The notes under the pieces: generated by a model
What the model was told of the DNA's origin: nothing
Databases searched by the model: none
Seen by the model: the letters and a program-made list of their open reading frames with translations, nothing else
Assembly (NCBI GenBank): GCA_039583875.1
Contig: CM077162.1
Coordinates: 113,304,589 to 113,368,588 of the forward strand
Origin: Platanthera guangdongensis
Taxonomy: Eukaryota > Streptophyta > Magnoliopsida > Asparagales > Orchidaceae
Reading direction: 5' to 3'
Length of the DNA: 64,000 nucleotides
In this document: piece by piece, positions 21,318 to 32,331 of the stretch
Position numbering within the stretch: the first letter of the stretch is position 1
Layout of the letters: the number at the start of each line of letters is the position of its first letter
Made by a program: the position numbers and the translations under genes

Positions 21318-22440
21318 TTGGTGTTGTCTACATTAGTAACCCATCCGTTGGACATGTCTCGTGTGATAGGTATTAGTGAGTTGTTAGAATTCATGTTCGG
21401 TATCATCACAAGTTTTTGTAGTTCTGTATCCTCCAAACCTCCTATGAATAATCAATTCTTTGATTATACGTTTACGATGAGGTCATCTATTATGCCCACT
21501 TCAGATTTCATGACGGGTGTGCTAATTGGTTTGTGTCTGCTAAACATTAAATATAAATTAAATCGATTAAACGATTTAGCACCGGTGCCACCTGATTTAG
21601 TTCTGTTACCTCCAACGTATAAATCAAGTGATTTTGCACAAGAATTCACTCTTCATATTCACAATTTACATGAGCACATTCCTGGAACGTTTGTCGCTCA
21701 ATTTGCATTTTATAAATCTCGTGTTAACGTACATGGAAGAGAGTCTCACTTTAATGTCGATGATTTTGTTTTGGTGTGTCTCATCCTTGAACGGTTGCCT
21801 TCGGGCTCCATAAAAAAGTTAGCGAATCGGCAAGCCGGTCCTTCTCGAATTTTGAAGAGGCTAGAAGAAAATGCATATCTTTTGAAGTTACCCACTGATT
21901 AGGGTATATCCCCTATTCTCAATATTTTGGATTTAACGCCTTATGATTCTCCACCACTTAAATTATCTGTCTCCCCGTTTATTCCGTCCACTATATTTTC
22001 TAATGGGTTGAGGGGTGAGCTGGGTCCTGGATCGCTCTCTCTTACAGTTTCGACAGGAGGTATGTTGAATGTTCAAACTTTTTTGCCTTCTTTGACTAAT
22101 GCTTTTCGAAGGTTCCCCAAGACCTTCTTTTTACCTGACAGGTGCTACTTGATGTGGGATTATCACACTACTACAACTTGGATTGCGGGACCAGATTTGC
22201 CCCCTATTGTTGTTGCTTTCGACTATTTTCCCCTCACGGGCCACTCATCGGCGATGAGTAATTTTGAGTGTGGGAGGATTGATGGAGACGTTGTCCCGCC
22301 ACTAGTTCATGATGACATTGCTGAGGTGGCCTTTGATCTGAGACATAGAGAGTTTGTTGATTGGGATGATCGTTGTCGCAAGCTCGAAGATGGGATGCTA
22401 CCGCGCCATTCAACTCCAACGCCGCTACATGTTTTGCTCA
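21318..22440 (+). pseudogene. Ty3/gypsy integrase C-terminal region (degenerate)
   Basis: The block HFNVDDFVLVCLILERLPSG (about 21750-21805), then KKLANRQAGPSRILKRLEEN and LPTD-stop-GISPILNILDLTPY, is the C-terminal module that follows the integrase core in plant Ty3/gypsy elements (family pattern FNVGDxVMVRxxPERFPxGTVKKL). One stop at about 21900 splits it. The upstream 140 residues are only partly alignable (FAQEFTLHIHNLHEHI matches the usual helical linker). The catalytic core is missing. The downstream 150 codons (WIAGPDLPPIVVAFDYFPLT and following) are not recognised. Confidence 0.72.
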
Positions 22441-23555
22441 TAGTCTGCCGTTGTTGTTACCCTCATATAAAAATATATGATTATAAATTAAATATTCATA
22501 ATTATATATTTTTAAGTATTATTACTTTTAAGCATTTTTTATTTTAAGCATTTTATTTTCATGCATTTTATTTTTATGCATTATCCTATTTGTATTTTTA
22601 TTTCATGTTATGATGGGTGTTTATAAGCATCTTTTGTATTTCAATTTCATGAATGGTGGAGATTGAGTGGTTAGCATATAAAAGGCCATGTGATGTAGGA
22701 ATTATTTATTGATAAATGAAATATTGAAAACCTATAATTTCAAATTGAAATCCCCCCCCCCCGCTCCACTCTTGCTTCCCTCTTTGGTTGTCGGCCTCCT
22801 TCCCACTTCCCTTGTGGTTCGGACACCTTCTTCCCCCCTCTTCCTTCCACTATTCTCCACCTTAACTCTCCCTCTCCTCTCCAAATGATTTGCAACAAGC
22901 ATATGTGACTTCTCCACCTTGAAGGAATTTGGCTTAGCCTTGGATCTCCCTCTAGGATTCGGCCAACCCGTCTTCTTCCCCTTGAAGATTTCAGCCAACC
23001 AAGGAGTTCAATCTTGGTGGATTTCGGCCAAAGTGCAAGGCCCTCCGTGGTTTCGTGGAACCATCTCCAGCATGAAGCAAGGAAGGCGGACGAGTTTCTC
23101 TCCATTCGGCGTGGCTCCGTCATGGGTTCGGCGTAGCCATAGAAGAGCGAACCATTTTTTTTAATCGGAATCATCCATTCTGATTGGGGTAACAAAATTT
23201 CTACCTTTTGAGCCTTTCACTCCAAGATTAATTCTTGTGGTGGTTTTCTTTGGCGTTGCCTACAAACTTTGAATTCATTGTGGTTTTGATTCGAATGACT
23301 TTGTTATTTTCTTTTGATCTATTTATATTCGTGAGTATTGGCATACCTCATTTTCTTTTTTGGAGAAATCTACCACTTTCTGAATCGTTTATTTTCGGTG
23401 GATCTCTTTTGGTACAACACACGCACGAACGGATCGGGTCGATCCATTTCGCTCGAGAGAATATTGGTTCATTGCCTCTATTTGATCTCTAAGCGTGTAG
23501 CGAACCCCTTCATTAGCATTAGATTGATATTATTGTGAATCGGGTATGCAGTGTT
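22441..23555 (+). repeat. Probable LTR or LTR remnant after the integrase debris
   Basis: AT-rich sequence, then a TATA box (TATAAAAG at 22677-22684), a C-rich run at 22751-22762 and a GC-richer stretch full of CTTCCC and CGGCC words, ending against F2 gag near 23555. Position after an integrase C-terminus and the promoter-like order fit a 3' LTR, but I could not find both ends or a partner copy. ORF-like frames here (22732-23195) are not convincing. Confidence 0.4.
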
Positions 23556-24701
23556 TCAATTATGCGAGCGTAGAATGCGAACATGTGAGAACAATTCGGT
23601 GACATTTTCCCGTTGCGGTTCGTCAGGAGACGTAGCCTGCATTAGCTGGGACCGGAACGCACTGACTGTTCCTGCCTTAGCTCCTACTCAGTGCCACGCT
23701 CAGTGCAGAAACGAGATATATGGCCTGGCTTGCCAAACTTGTACCACAATGGTGGTCCCTTGAAGTGAGATCCCTACTGCTTTTCTCACCTGACCTGAAG
23801 GGATAAGGCTTCTTACTCCATTTACTCCCTTCATACTTCCCTTACGATGAGAAGGCTTTCCTTCTCCCTGCTTGACTGTTAATCCCTTTCGACATTGGGT
23901 TCATTCCAAATCACATTCCAATGTCTTGGCAGCCTCTATCAATTTATTGAAACCCGCATTCTTCATAGCTATTAGTGGTTGTCTCAGATTCTCCCTCAAC
24001 CCATGGTATAATAGATTGTCCCTCTCCTCATCTTCAGCCATGGTCATTCCAGCATAACGACCAAATCGAGTAAACTCCTAAACGTACTCATCTACACTCT
24101 TATCCCGCAACACCAAGTGCAGAAACTACCTCTGGAGGGCTAACCTTGTTGACGAAGGGATATACTTCTTTCGGAAGGCATTCCCGAACTCTCCTATGGA
24201 CGAGGTGCGTCTAGGAAACTGGCAGCTGCTATGGCTCACCCACCACAACTTAGCATCACTTTCTAACATGAAGGTCGCAAACTGAGACTGCTTCTCCTCT
24301 GGTATCTCTTCCGCCCTCAGAAGTTCCCGAATCCTTGCCCACCAGTCCTCTACATAAGTCGACGTGCCGACTCCCTTGAATGTTGGAGGATGGAAAATTA
24401 GAAAATACTTAATATGTCAGTCTCCCTACACAACTACCACTCTTTCAGTCCATGGCTCTGCCTGCCTGGCTCCTTTGCCCAGTATGACTGGTGTCACGTC
24501 CGGAGTAACAAGAGCCATTACCTATGAAACATGGGTCACAACTTGCACTACCACTATAGCTTGGGTCGCTACCATTGCCTCTGCAATCATGCGATAGAAA
24601 TCAGCCGCGGTTACACCCATGCCCATAGGACCCGGAGCAGTAGCACTGCTCGCTGAAGACTCCTCTTGCGGCCTCGACATCCTTGCATCATCGCTTGTAC
24701 C
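23556..24701 (-). pseudogene. F2 gypsy gag (exon 2), degenerate
   Basis: The minus-strand frame opens at 24701 directly after a TTAAG acceptor-like site (GTSDDARMSRPQ). The capsid-type Retrotrans_gag region follows: HPPTFKGVGTSTYVEDWWAR, LWWVSHSS, FGRYAGMTMAEDEERDNLLYHGLR. The zinc knuckle has lost cysteines (LWYKFGKPGHISRFC for a CxxC...GHxxxxC motif). Stops interrupt the frame in several places. The gag is cut near 23556 by plus-strand debris and resumes at 20510. There is no ATG at the conserved start, which matters for the leader exon at 26316-26339. Confidence 0.82.
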
Positions 24702-24857
24702 CTTAACAAAAGCAAGGTAAAATAAGAATCAGCTTCTAATCGTAAAACTTAGACACTATGACACAAATGGTCCCACGATACTCCTATGTGGATAACTTTT
24801 TTACGTGATCCGATTATGCCAAATCGACCACTACACCTTACCTTGGACACCAACCTA

Positions 24858-24869
24858 GCTCTGATACCA
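24858..24869 (-). other. Primer binding site TGGTATCAGAGC of F2
   Basis: This is the standard plant initiator tRNA-Met primer site, 3 bases after the end of the 5' LTR on the minus strand. Confidence 0.9.
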
Positions 24870-26315
24870 AATTTTAACACCTCTCCTGTAATGATCATTT
24901 AATATGGGTCCGGACGGGGCCCCACAACATATAGACGGCACGGCTTTAACATTAAAAAGTGATATAAAAGAACTACGTATCTCAAAACTCATGACACAAA
25001 TAGCGGAAACACACAAACACTAGAAGTTATCCACTATCATAGGAGTATCAAAATGTCCTTAAGGCCTTACAACAAACATGAGTCCAAAAACTGAACAACA
25101 GCAAACATAGCAATGTGCTTTAGCACTCCTAGGCTACCTTGGCATGCAAGCCAGATTACAGTTCATGGAGCAAAGCATTCAACAAAATATAAACCGCTAA
25201 ATAAAGAGTTCATTTCATGAGGCTTAGGCCTTTTTGGAGAGCAAACTTGCTCCTGCTTGCGATCCTTGCCTTGTAAAAATTTGTTGTAACATGGGTCAGC
25301 AAAGGCTGACCTCAATTGTGTAACCAACACGTCTCCTCCTGGTCATCCCTAGAGGACCCCGGGGCACTCCACCACCCTACAGGTCAGCACTTCATATGCA
25401 AATACACAAGAACATAGAAAATAGTATAATAAGTTTGGATATCTCATACAACAAACACGTTTCTATGTTGAGCAGGTAAATTAAAGGGGTCTACCATGCA
25501 ACATGTATGCAATCCTGGATTTCACCCAAGGCACCCTATAGCACATGAATCTAACACATCATCACACATCATCAAACGGGTACATCCAATTTCCCCATCG
25601 GTGTTCAAACCACAAACACATGGGTACTTCCAATTTCCCCTAACGGGATACATGCCACCACACGGAACTCTTGCCAAGGCCCCACCCGCTCGTGGGTCTC
25701 AAAACCCAGTCTTGCTTGCAAGATCTGACTTCTCATGTCAGGATTCTGTCTCACAAATAATGAACTGATGCTAAGAACCCTTGCTTGACCCCACCCGCTC
25801 GTGGGCTTCATCGCATGGGCTTATCCAAAGCGTCAATTTCATAGAATGGGACTTGTCTTGCTAGGACACTCTCCGCACACGACTTGCACGTCACGGGCTA
25901 GCTAGCCGACCACAGAGACAAAGCCATGCCTTAGCACATCATAATCAATAGTCTTTCCCACCCTAATCCACCATTCGCTCTCGCACGAAATAAAGGGGGG
26001 ACAAATATCACAAACGGCTTCTTACCGCAAACGGATTTCTAGAAAAATCCTTAAGGCTCATTATGCAACAACACCAAGTCGGACTAACGTTTGCGACTAT
26101 AGCTTCACCCACAATGCCTAATCTACTAGTGGAGCGGATTTCTAATGCAACATTATGTCGAGGACGGACACAATCGACCTGGTGTCTCCTCTTGAACCAT
26201 GGCAACCTGAACCCCTCTTATTTGAGAGATCTTGTGCCAAAATGCTTGAAAGAAAGCAAGAATAAAATGGATGTCATGCACGCATCCTAAAGATCGAGAG
26301 GAGAAGTGTCATTAC

Positions 26316-26339
26316 TTTATAACTCCTCTTCCTAGCCAT
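26316..26339 (-). CDS. Candidate gag leader exon in F2 LTR (8 codons)
   Basis: On the minus strand ATGGCTAGGAAGAGG and three more codons (MARKRSYK) end exactly at a GTAATG donor. Length (24 nt), phase 0, the MAxKR start and the donor match those in the Tekay-like LTRs although the F2 LTR is otherwise very different. The F2 gag frame opens in phase 0 at 24701 after an AG. The implied intron is about 1.6 kb and contains the primer binding site. Confidence 0.6.
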
Positions 26340-26599
26340 GGAAAACACGATTTGCATGGATGAAAGGGTGCACCTTCAAGTCTTCTCCATGTATCTGGCA
26401 TTGGATCGACGATCGGATCCCCAAAGCTTCATTAATGGCAGAAGATGCTCTTCATCTTCCTCCAAACCCTCTCTCCCCAAAACCCTAACTTCAACTCTCA
26501 AATGTGAAGAAAATGTGGGGAAAGAGTGTTTCAGCCCTACTTATGCCCCTTGGAGTGTCTTGGGCCATAGGATCAAATCTAAAGCGAAATTGGACAGTC

Positions 26600-26940
26600 A
26601 AAACATAGATGTACGAAACTGCTTTCATCCGCTACCACTAGGCAGTGACCACCTACCGCACCGTGGTAGCTTCCAAAGCCCTCAATAAAAAATAAAGCCG
26701 CTCTACCATCGGCGGTAGAAATACCATTGCACGGTAGTGCACTCAATGCTTCTGTCTCAACGTAAGAAATCTAATGCCACGTTGTAGCTATCTAACGCCA
26801 CGCGCTAGCACTTGATGCACTCAACGCCTCCATTCAACACCTGCTACTTAACGCACTCAACGTCAGGATACTGCCAAGCAGTAGCTATCCAATGTCGCGT
26901 GCTAGCTTCCAGAGGTTCAAGTACTGGAAAACTTGGGTGT
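26600..26940. repeat. U3 imperfect palindromes of F2 LTR
   Basis: Words such as CTACCGCACCGTGGTAGC, CTACCATCGGCGGTAG and CACGCGCTAGC recur every 20-50 bp within the first 340 bp of the LTR. Single-base decay is evident. Confidence 0.65.
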
Positions 26941-26944
26941 TACA

Positions 26945-27719
26945 CGCAGGGTCTGGCGAATCTCTGACTAGATGGGGAGGCAAAGTCCTACCTCAAAGTG
27001 TTCGGCAGGGATAGCAAGTTCGTAGGGTGATAAGTGGTTGATCGACTCATCCTTCCCCTAGTGTCATGCGGTGAAGCCCGACGAGACATAGAGACCAGCA
27101 AGCAAGTGGTACTCCTCTTCGGTCAGGTTGCAGTTCATGAAGGGGTAGTCAGCAAATGCAGTTGCACACTTGGTTCGTCCATCGACTTCTCCTATCATCT
27201 CGTGAGAAGTGGGAAAGAAATATAGAAGTGCAAGTGCAAGAGAAGGAAAAGTAGAAGAATGGTTGGAAGCTATTAAAAGCAGTGGTTAATGCGGTAGGTG
27301 AGGGATCTATTTATAGAAAATTTTGGGCGGGAAAGAATCCGGGCTCGGAAAAGTGCGGATAGCCAATTCCCCAGATCCCGCCCAAAGCCCTGTTGAGATC
27401 TCGCACTCCCTCACTCACCGCTGAGATAAAGTTGAATACTGTAAGGCCTAAAAAGTAAGTTCCAGAACAAAACATGCGCGAAAACAGAAAGAACAGATTG
27501 CGAGAATGTTTAAGCGAGATAAAAAAGAAAAAAAAACACAGTTTCATTATCCATTAGCAATAAGCATAAGAGCCAGAAATTATTATAGACATTAAAAGAA
27601 TAGAACAGGAAGGTGAGAGCGGGTAGGCCTATCATGGGTCGTCACCACCATCCCCGACCTCGCCTTCCCGCCTTAGGCATCATGCTGGAATACTACAGTG
27701 CGTGAAGGGTCTGCAGCTA
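26945..27719. other. Unassigned flank of the Tat-like remnant
   Basis: No coding motif found. A TATAAATAG on the minus strand (27307-27315) is followed by a leader-like stretch towards 26945, which could be a promoter remnant. It is most simply part of the Tat element cut by F2. Confidence 0.35.
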
Positions 27720-29061
27720 CTACTGGACAAGATGCAGTTGGTCTTCTGCTCTCATGATATGTATTCCAGGAAAGTCCCTACCGCCGTCGGCATCTCTCCC
27801 TAGCTCAGCAATCAGTTGCATGTAATTATTCTCCAGGTAGAGCACCCGCTCCTCGATAGATTTGTGGTTCTTGCGAACCTGGTTGTAGAGCTCGTGCAAC
27901 ATCAGGGCGTGCTTCCATAAAACCTCGATCGTCAGCTAATTCAGTGCTTTAGCATCCTTTGGATTGCCCAGGAAGGCGGCGATTGGGGAGGCAAGAACTC
28001 CTCATCATTATCGACATAAGTCGACGAGATATCTTGGTAACCTTAAATGGATGGTGTTAGAAGTGCGTAATATTCATTCTTTTTAGAGGGCGAGTGCGAT
28101 TGCCTACCTAGCTTGGTATCCGCATCCTTGGCCGAGTGCCAGCGGGAAGTGCTGGGCTGCCCCTGGAGGGAGTGTCGAAGGTGATATACGCCTTCCCGAG
28201 CCCGGGGTGCTGTGTTGTTGGCTCAGCAGAGGTAACGTCATATTGAGTAGTAAGGTTGGGCATGATATTTGCTTGAGGTAGTCGGCCCAAGGAGTGATCC
28301 ATGGGAGCCAGGCAAGTAGGGGATTTGGGCGTTGTAGCACCCAATACCGTGGTCCCAAAGGCGGGAGAAGCAAAAAATAAGGGGTAGTAAACTGGTAAGA
28401 GGCGAATGGATAAAAGGGGAGTTATAATTGTCCTACGGGAGATCCTTCGATTAGTGAGAGGAGGTGATCTCGGGGACCGTCCTGTCATTGTTAGCCTCAA
28501 GCGAGTGTGGTTCCACACTAGCCTCCCCAACCCCCTTTCCCTTTGGCGGGATCTGCAAGAGAACATATCGACACCTATTTTTTATCTCAGTAAATAATGT
28601 AAAGAGAGTGAGGTTACCTGAGCGATCCCGGAGTGGGAGGGAGTCCGTGAAATGGTCTCATTCCTACCCAGGTCACACCTGACCATCTTGGCTTTCTTCA
28701 TTTTAGTGGAAGAGCTCTGGGCTTTCTGCCAAGCCAAGGGGCGAATGAGCCCATCAAGGTTTTGGTCTTGGCCTGGGCAACGTTGAGGCGATCTTGGGCT
28801 TCCTTCGAGAGCAGCATCGACCTAGAGGCGAGAAAACCGAAAAGAAAAAAGAATGGATGGGGCAAAATTAATTTGTCTGTGATTGGACATTTATAGAGCC
28901 ATGAAGGGGCCCATAAAAGATTCTCTTCCAGGTCAACAAGCACTCATCAAATACTTGGGGTTGGATGATTCTTTCTGAGCTTTGCGAAAGCTTACAAAGA
29001 GAGGGGATTGTGTCCAACGCCGTATTCGCAGAGTGGGCCCCCTCTGGTAGGTTCAGGGTAT
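27720..29061 (-). pseudogene. Antisense extra ORF of a Tat-lineage element, copy 2, with short introns
   Basis: Coding-like blocks on the minus strand: an N-terminal piece (PEGAHSANTALDTIPSLCKL, about 29030) ending near 28889, a middle piece with QDRLNVAQAKTK, then PPKGKGVGEASVEPHSLE after 28552, and a C-terminal helical piece ELYNQVRKNHKSIEERVLYL (27902-27720). Between them are intron-like gaps with GT and AG ends: 28617-28553 (65 bp, CAG/GTAACC donor, TTGCAG acceptor) and, less surely, 28888-28822 (67 bp). Extra ORFs antisense to pol near the 3' LTR are known in Tat-lineage elements (Grande, Retand). The product has no assigned function. Several stops are present, and it is truncated by the TRIM at 29063. 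Confidence 0.5.
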
Positions 29062-29062
29062 T

Positions 29063-29544
29063 GTAGGTAGGTACATGGCGCAACCAACTTGCCCAAAATC
29101 CCGGACGGTTTGAGGACGGTGCTACCACTCCTTTATGGAGCTGGCTACCTTAGGCAGGATCTACGGGGCGGCCAGTTAGGCCCTGGGGACACGCCCTTAT
29201 ATTCGACTAGTTTGGGCCATAGTGCCTCGCGTCGTACCTCCCAACACCGGGGGAATTACTGAACCCCAACAATTCCCCCCACCCCCCCCCAGAAATGACT
29301 GCAGGGTTTCGAACATGTAACCTCCCTCTGATACCACTTGTAGGGTCATGGCGCAACCAACTTGCCCAAAAGCTCGGACTATTTGAAGACGGCACTACCA
29401 CTCCTTTATGGAGCTGGTTACCCTAGGCAGGATCCACGGGGCGGCCAGTTAGACCCAGGGGACATGCCCTTCTGTTTGACTAGTGTGGGCCATAGTACCT
29501 CGCGCCGAACCTCCCAACACCGGGGGAATTGTTGAACCCCAACA
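29063..29544 (-). mobile_element. TRIM-like mini LTR element
   Basis: Two direct repeats of about 207 bp (29063-29271 and 29339-29544), both ending CCCCAACA on the plus strand, flank a 67-bp interior. The interior holds a perfect initiator-Met primer site (TGGTATCAGAGGG on the minus strand, 29324-29336) beside the right LTR and a G-rich polypurine tract (minus strand of 29275-29290) beside the left LTR. All cis signals for retrotransposition are present without coding capacity, which is the definition of a TRIM. TTGTAGG occurs at both outer edges, so the target duplication lies within it; the exact left base is ambiguous. Confidence 0.85.
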
Positions 29545-29551
29545 TTGTAGG

Positions 29552-30210
29552 ACATTCAGGCCCATAAATACCAGATTGGTAAGTAAGGTAGGCTGACCTG
29601 CACTCTCCCATTGCCCAAAATGGCATTCGTACAGATCAGGGAAAAATCAAACCCTTTAGGCGAGTGCGATCTTCCTCATGCACTCACGTCATACTCGTGT
29701 CGCAGCACGCATGCAGGAGGACATCTCGCCAAGTCAGATGAGTGGTTGCCCAAGCTAGCACTCGCCCTTCAGAGAGAGCCTAGGAGGCGAGTGCACGGCT
29801 CCCCCCACACTCTCTCCTTTATGCGAGTGGTGCCTTCATGGACCATTCGCCCAGTGGGACCCAGAGGCAGAATTACCTGTATTCCACCAAAGGGCTGCAA
29901 ATAGCCTTCCAGGACAGCGACGTTTGGCTGTTGGCAGACCTAATTGGACTGCATATATCTGTTTAGGATAGCGTAGTTGTGTTACTTGCAGGCCAGGACT
30001 AAAAATTTATAAATAGGCCCAATGGGGTACCTCAGAAGGTATGCTTTCTTATTCTCTAGTCTTTTAGCACTTTCTGAGCTATCCTTAGCTCAGCACTAGC
30101 TAAGGAGTGGAAGCGCTCTAAGATCTTTTGGGTGTGTGATGAGACCTCTATACTAGAGCCTTGGGTCTGTTTTGAGTTCTAAGTCTTCAGTCAGTCAAGA
30201 TCGTTAGGGG
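29552..30210 (+). repeat. Probable 3' LTR of Tat-lineage element, copy 2
   Basis: GCGAGTG/CACTCGCC-rich sequence followed by a TATA box (TATAAATA, 30008-30015) and a CT-rich leader, the same order as in the better-placed LTR at 33990-34560. It lies just beyond the antisense ORF, as expected for the 3' end of a plus-oriented Tat element. Ends not defined. Confidence 0.5.
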
Positions 30211-30414
30211 TAGTAAGTGTGCGGTCGCCCCTTTTCGAGGGTCTGAAATTCACTGAAGCCGGTTCTCTGTTTCAATATATAGTGTCTACACACTATAAAC
30301 ACACAATAAGCATGATCAAATACACAATGAGAATTGTTATTTTCAAACCAAGACATACAGAATGTAGGTTCCAACATGAAGATCGCTTGAAGCTCGTCGA
30401 GAAGCCTTCGAAGA

Positions 30415-30630
30415 CCACCACGCACATTACACCCTACACACATTGCACACCATGCATATTGTACCACATACATGTTTCACTTCATGCAAATTACACCTCT
30501 AGAAAATTGCACGCCTTACATATTACACCTTGTGCACATTGCACCCCATGCATATTACACACCATGCACATTGAACTCTGTGTACATTACATCATCCACA
30601 TTCGGCTATGCACATTGCAATGAACACATC
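30415..30630 (+). repeat. Degenerate 17-18 bp minisatellite (CATGCACATTACACC type)
   Basis: About twelve imperfect copies of a unit with CACATTGCACACCATG or CATATTACACC, in register for roughly 215 bp. Confidence 0.78.
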
Positions 30631-30779
30631 AATCTAGACTTCTCCAACTGCAACCGGAGACAAGTCACATACTCCATATCGGGTTGAGCACACAACTCCT
30701 GCTTCTAAGCTTCAGCAGAAGGCTCCAGAGAGCAACATGCACATTTCAGCTCACAGTAACTGAGAAAATACTTAGCTTC

Positions 30780-30935
30780 ATGAGTGGTTGTCTGTCACCA
30801 TCAAAGCTTCTTCCCCTTCTATCTCTACAACTATAATGAGTGGTAGTTTGTCACGCTCGAAACTTATCCTTATTCTCCTCCTTCTACTGCTATAACAAGA
30901 GGCAGCTTGTCACCCTCGAGTTCTCAAACTCATAC
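30780..30935 (+). repeat. Tandem unit of about 57 bp, 2.5 copies
   Basis: Units begin TGAGTGGTTGTCTGTCACC, TGAGTGGTAGTTTGTCACG and AAGAGGCAGCTTGTCACCC, each with a CTTCT-rich middle and CTATAA end. Confidence 0.72.
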
Positions 30936-31031
30936 TTATAATAACATAAAGAAGAAGGTTCTAGAGTTTCTCAATGCGCTATATTATTGCAAAAAAGTAC
31001 AGTACCGTAGACCGCTCATATGCGAGCACAG

Positions 31032-31283
31032 TGTAATTCCCCAAATTTCCTAAGGCGGGAGATGCTTCTTTGGGGGTTATCGCTTGGAGGTAGCTAGTTA
31101 CCGAGCGGCAGTAGCTCCAGGGTTTGCGTCGAGACCTTTGAGTTCTCGAGAAAGTGTTGAGTTCTCGAGGAAGATGTTACCGCGCGGCGGAAAATTGTTA
31201 CCGTGCGATGATAGCAGGGGAATTAATCTGGCAGACCTCTCGGGAAGCTATCGCCCGACGATAGTGTTACCGCTGACGATAGC
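31032..31283 (+). repeat. LTR start fragment with TACCGC/ATCG palindromes
   Basis: Starts TGTAATTCCCC and carries GTTACCGCGCGGC, GCTATCGCCCGACGATAG and GTTACCGCTGACGATAGC. It resembles a U3 region truncated by the next LTR, which begins TGTAACGCCCC at 31284. Confidence 0.5.
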
Positions 31284-31732
31284 TGTAACGCCCCTGATTT
31301 TCCGATAATTATTTAATCCTCTCGTTGACATCATAATGACGTAAGGGGGCGTTACGTTATCGTGGAGTTAATGCGCATCGCCGTTAGTGCGTTTTCGAGT
31401 CTGTTTGGTTGGGGCGGCCAAATTCGTGAATCTTTGTCGAAAATAGAAAACTTCACGTTAGGAAATTAAATTAATTAATTTTTGACATGAACGTCAAGTT
31501 TTCTCGTGATCCGAGCGATATTCGAGTCTCGACGAATTTTCAAAGTTTTGTAGAATTTATGTTCGTCGTAGGCTTTGAAAATTTATATCTCGAGAATGGC
31601 TCGTCGGATTTTAATTTTGTCTTCGTCGTTAGATTTGTAGCGCTGACATTCGCTTACGTTGCGAATTTTGTTTGAATCCGGGTACGGTTAGCCCCTGTAT
31701 CGTCATTTTATCCAGAAGTATGAGACAACTGA

Positions 31733-32060
31733 TTTTTCGAGAAATAACATTGATTTCTCGAGAAATAATATTGATTTCTCAAGAAATAATGTCATTTCTC
31801 GAGAAAATAGGTCATTTCTCGAGAAAATAGGTCATTTCTCGAGAAACGGCATTGTTTCTCGAGAAACGGCATTGTTTCTCGAGAAACGGCAATGTTTCTC
31901 GAGAAACGGCAATGTTTCTCGACAAACGGCAATGTTTCTCGAGAAACGGCAATGTTTCTCGAGAAACGGCAATGTTTCTCGAGAAACGGCGTTGTTTCTC
32001 GAGAAACAGCTTTGTTTCTCGAGAAACAGCAATGTTACAGCAATGTTTCTCGAGAAGGTC
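31733..32060. repeat. Tandem 20-bp array with TTTCTCGAGAAA palindrome
   Basis: About 16 units. From 31854 the unit is 20 bp: GTTTCTCGAGAAACGGCAAT, with a 12-14 bp palindrome centred on CTCGAG. Earlier units have ATTTCTCGAGAAAATAGGTC. Most units keep the central CTCGAG intact. The array lies 280-610 bp upstream of the TATA-like site. Confidence 0.95.
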
Positions 32061-32269
32061 ATTCCTTCAGTTTTCGCGAACGTTCAGACGCTTTTTTGAG
32101 GGTCAAAACGACATCGAATGAAAAAATATTTAACATTAAATTTGTTTGTCTCGACGAGACAACACTCATGTTGATCACTTTTTGATTCGAGGCCATCTTA
32201 AGCCTCTATTTCATTTTATGCGCACCCGCACTTAAATTGTTCGCCTCCTTCCTGTTTAGACAAAAAAAA

Positions 32270-32271
32270 AT

Positions 32272-32330
<59 letters not shown>
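32270..32330. repeat. (TA)n(GT)n microsatellite
   Basis: A short TATATAT run followed by an uninterrupted GT run to 32330. Confidence 0.98.

Positions 32331-32331
<1 letters not shown>

Larger units (their letters stand above)
24873..26944 (-). repeat. 5' LTR of F2 gypsy element
   Basis: A 2072-bp LTR. On the minus strand it starts TGTAACACCC (26944) and ends GTGTTAAA next to the primer site. U3 (26600-26940) has many imperfect palindromes built from CTACCGC/GCGGTAG and CGCGCTAGC. A leader exon with ATG lies at 26339-26316. Small frames on the plus strand are shadows. Confidence 0.85.
30211..31031. other. Unassigned sequence with two minisatellites
   Basis: No coding motif. It contains the two short tandem arrays listed separately. 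The frames at 30219-30687 come from the first array. Confidence 0.5.

Noticed and set aside
22732..23195. Minus-strand frames of 88 and 151 residues
   Set aside because: GC-skewed LTR-like sequence with different frames open by chance; no recognisable domain.
31850..32040. Regular 20-bp repeats resembling a CRISPR array
   Set aside because: No unique spacers between repeats, the repeat is a palindrome in a plant LTR, and there are no cas-like genes.
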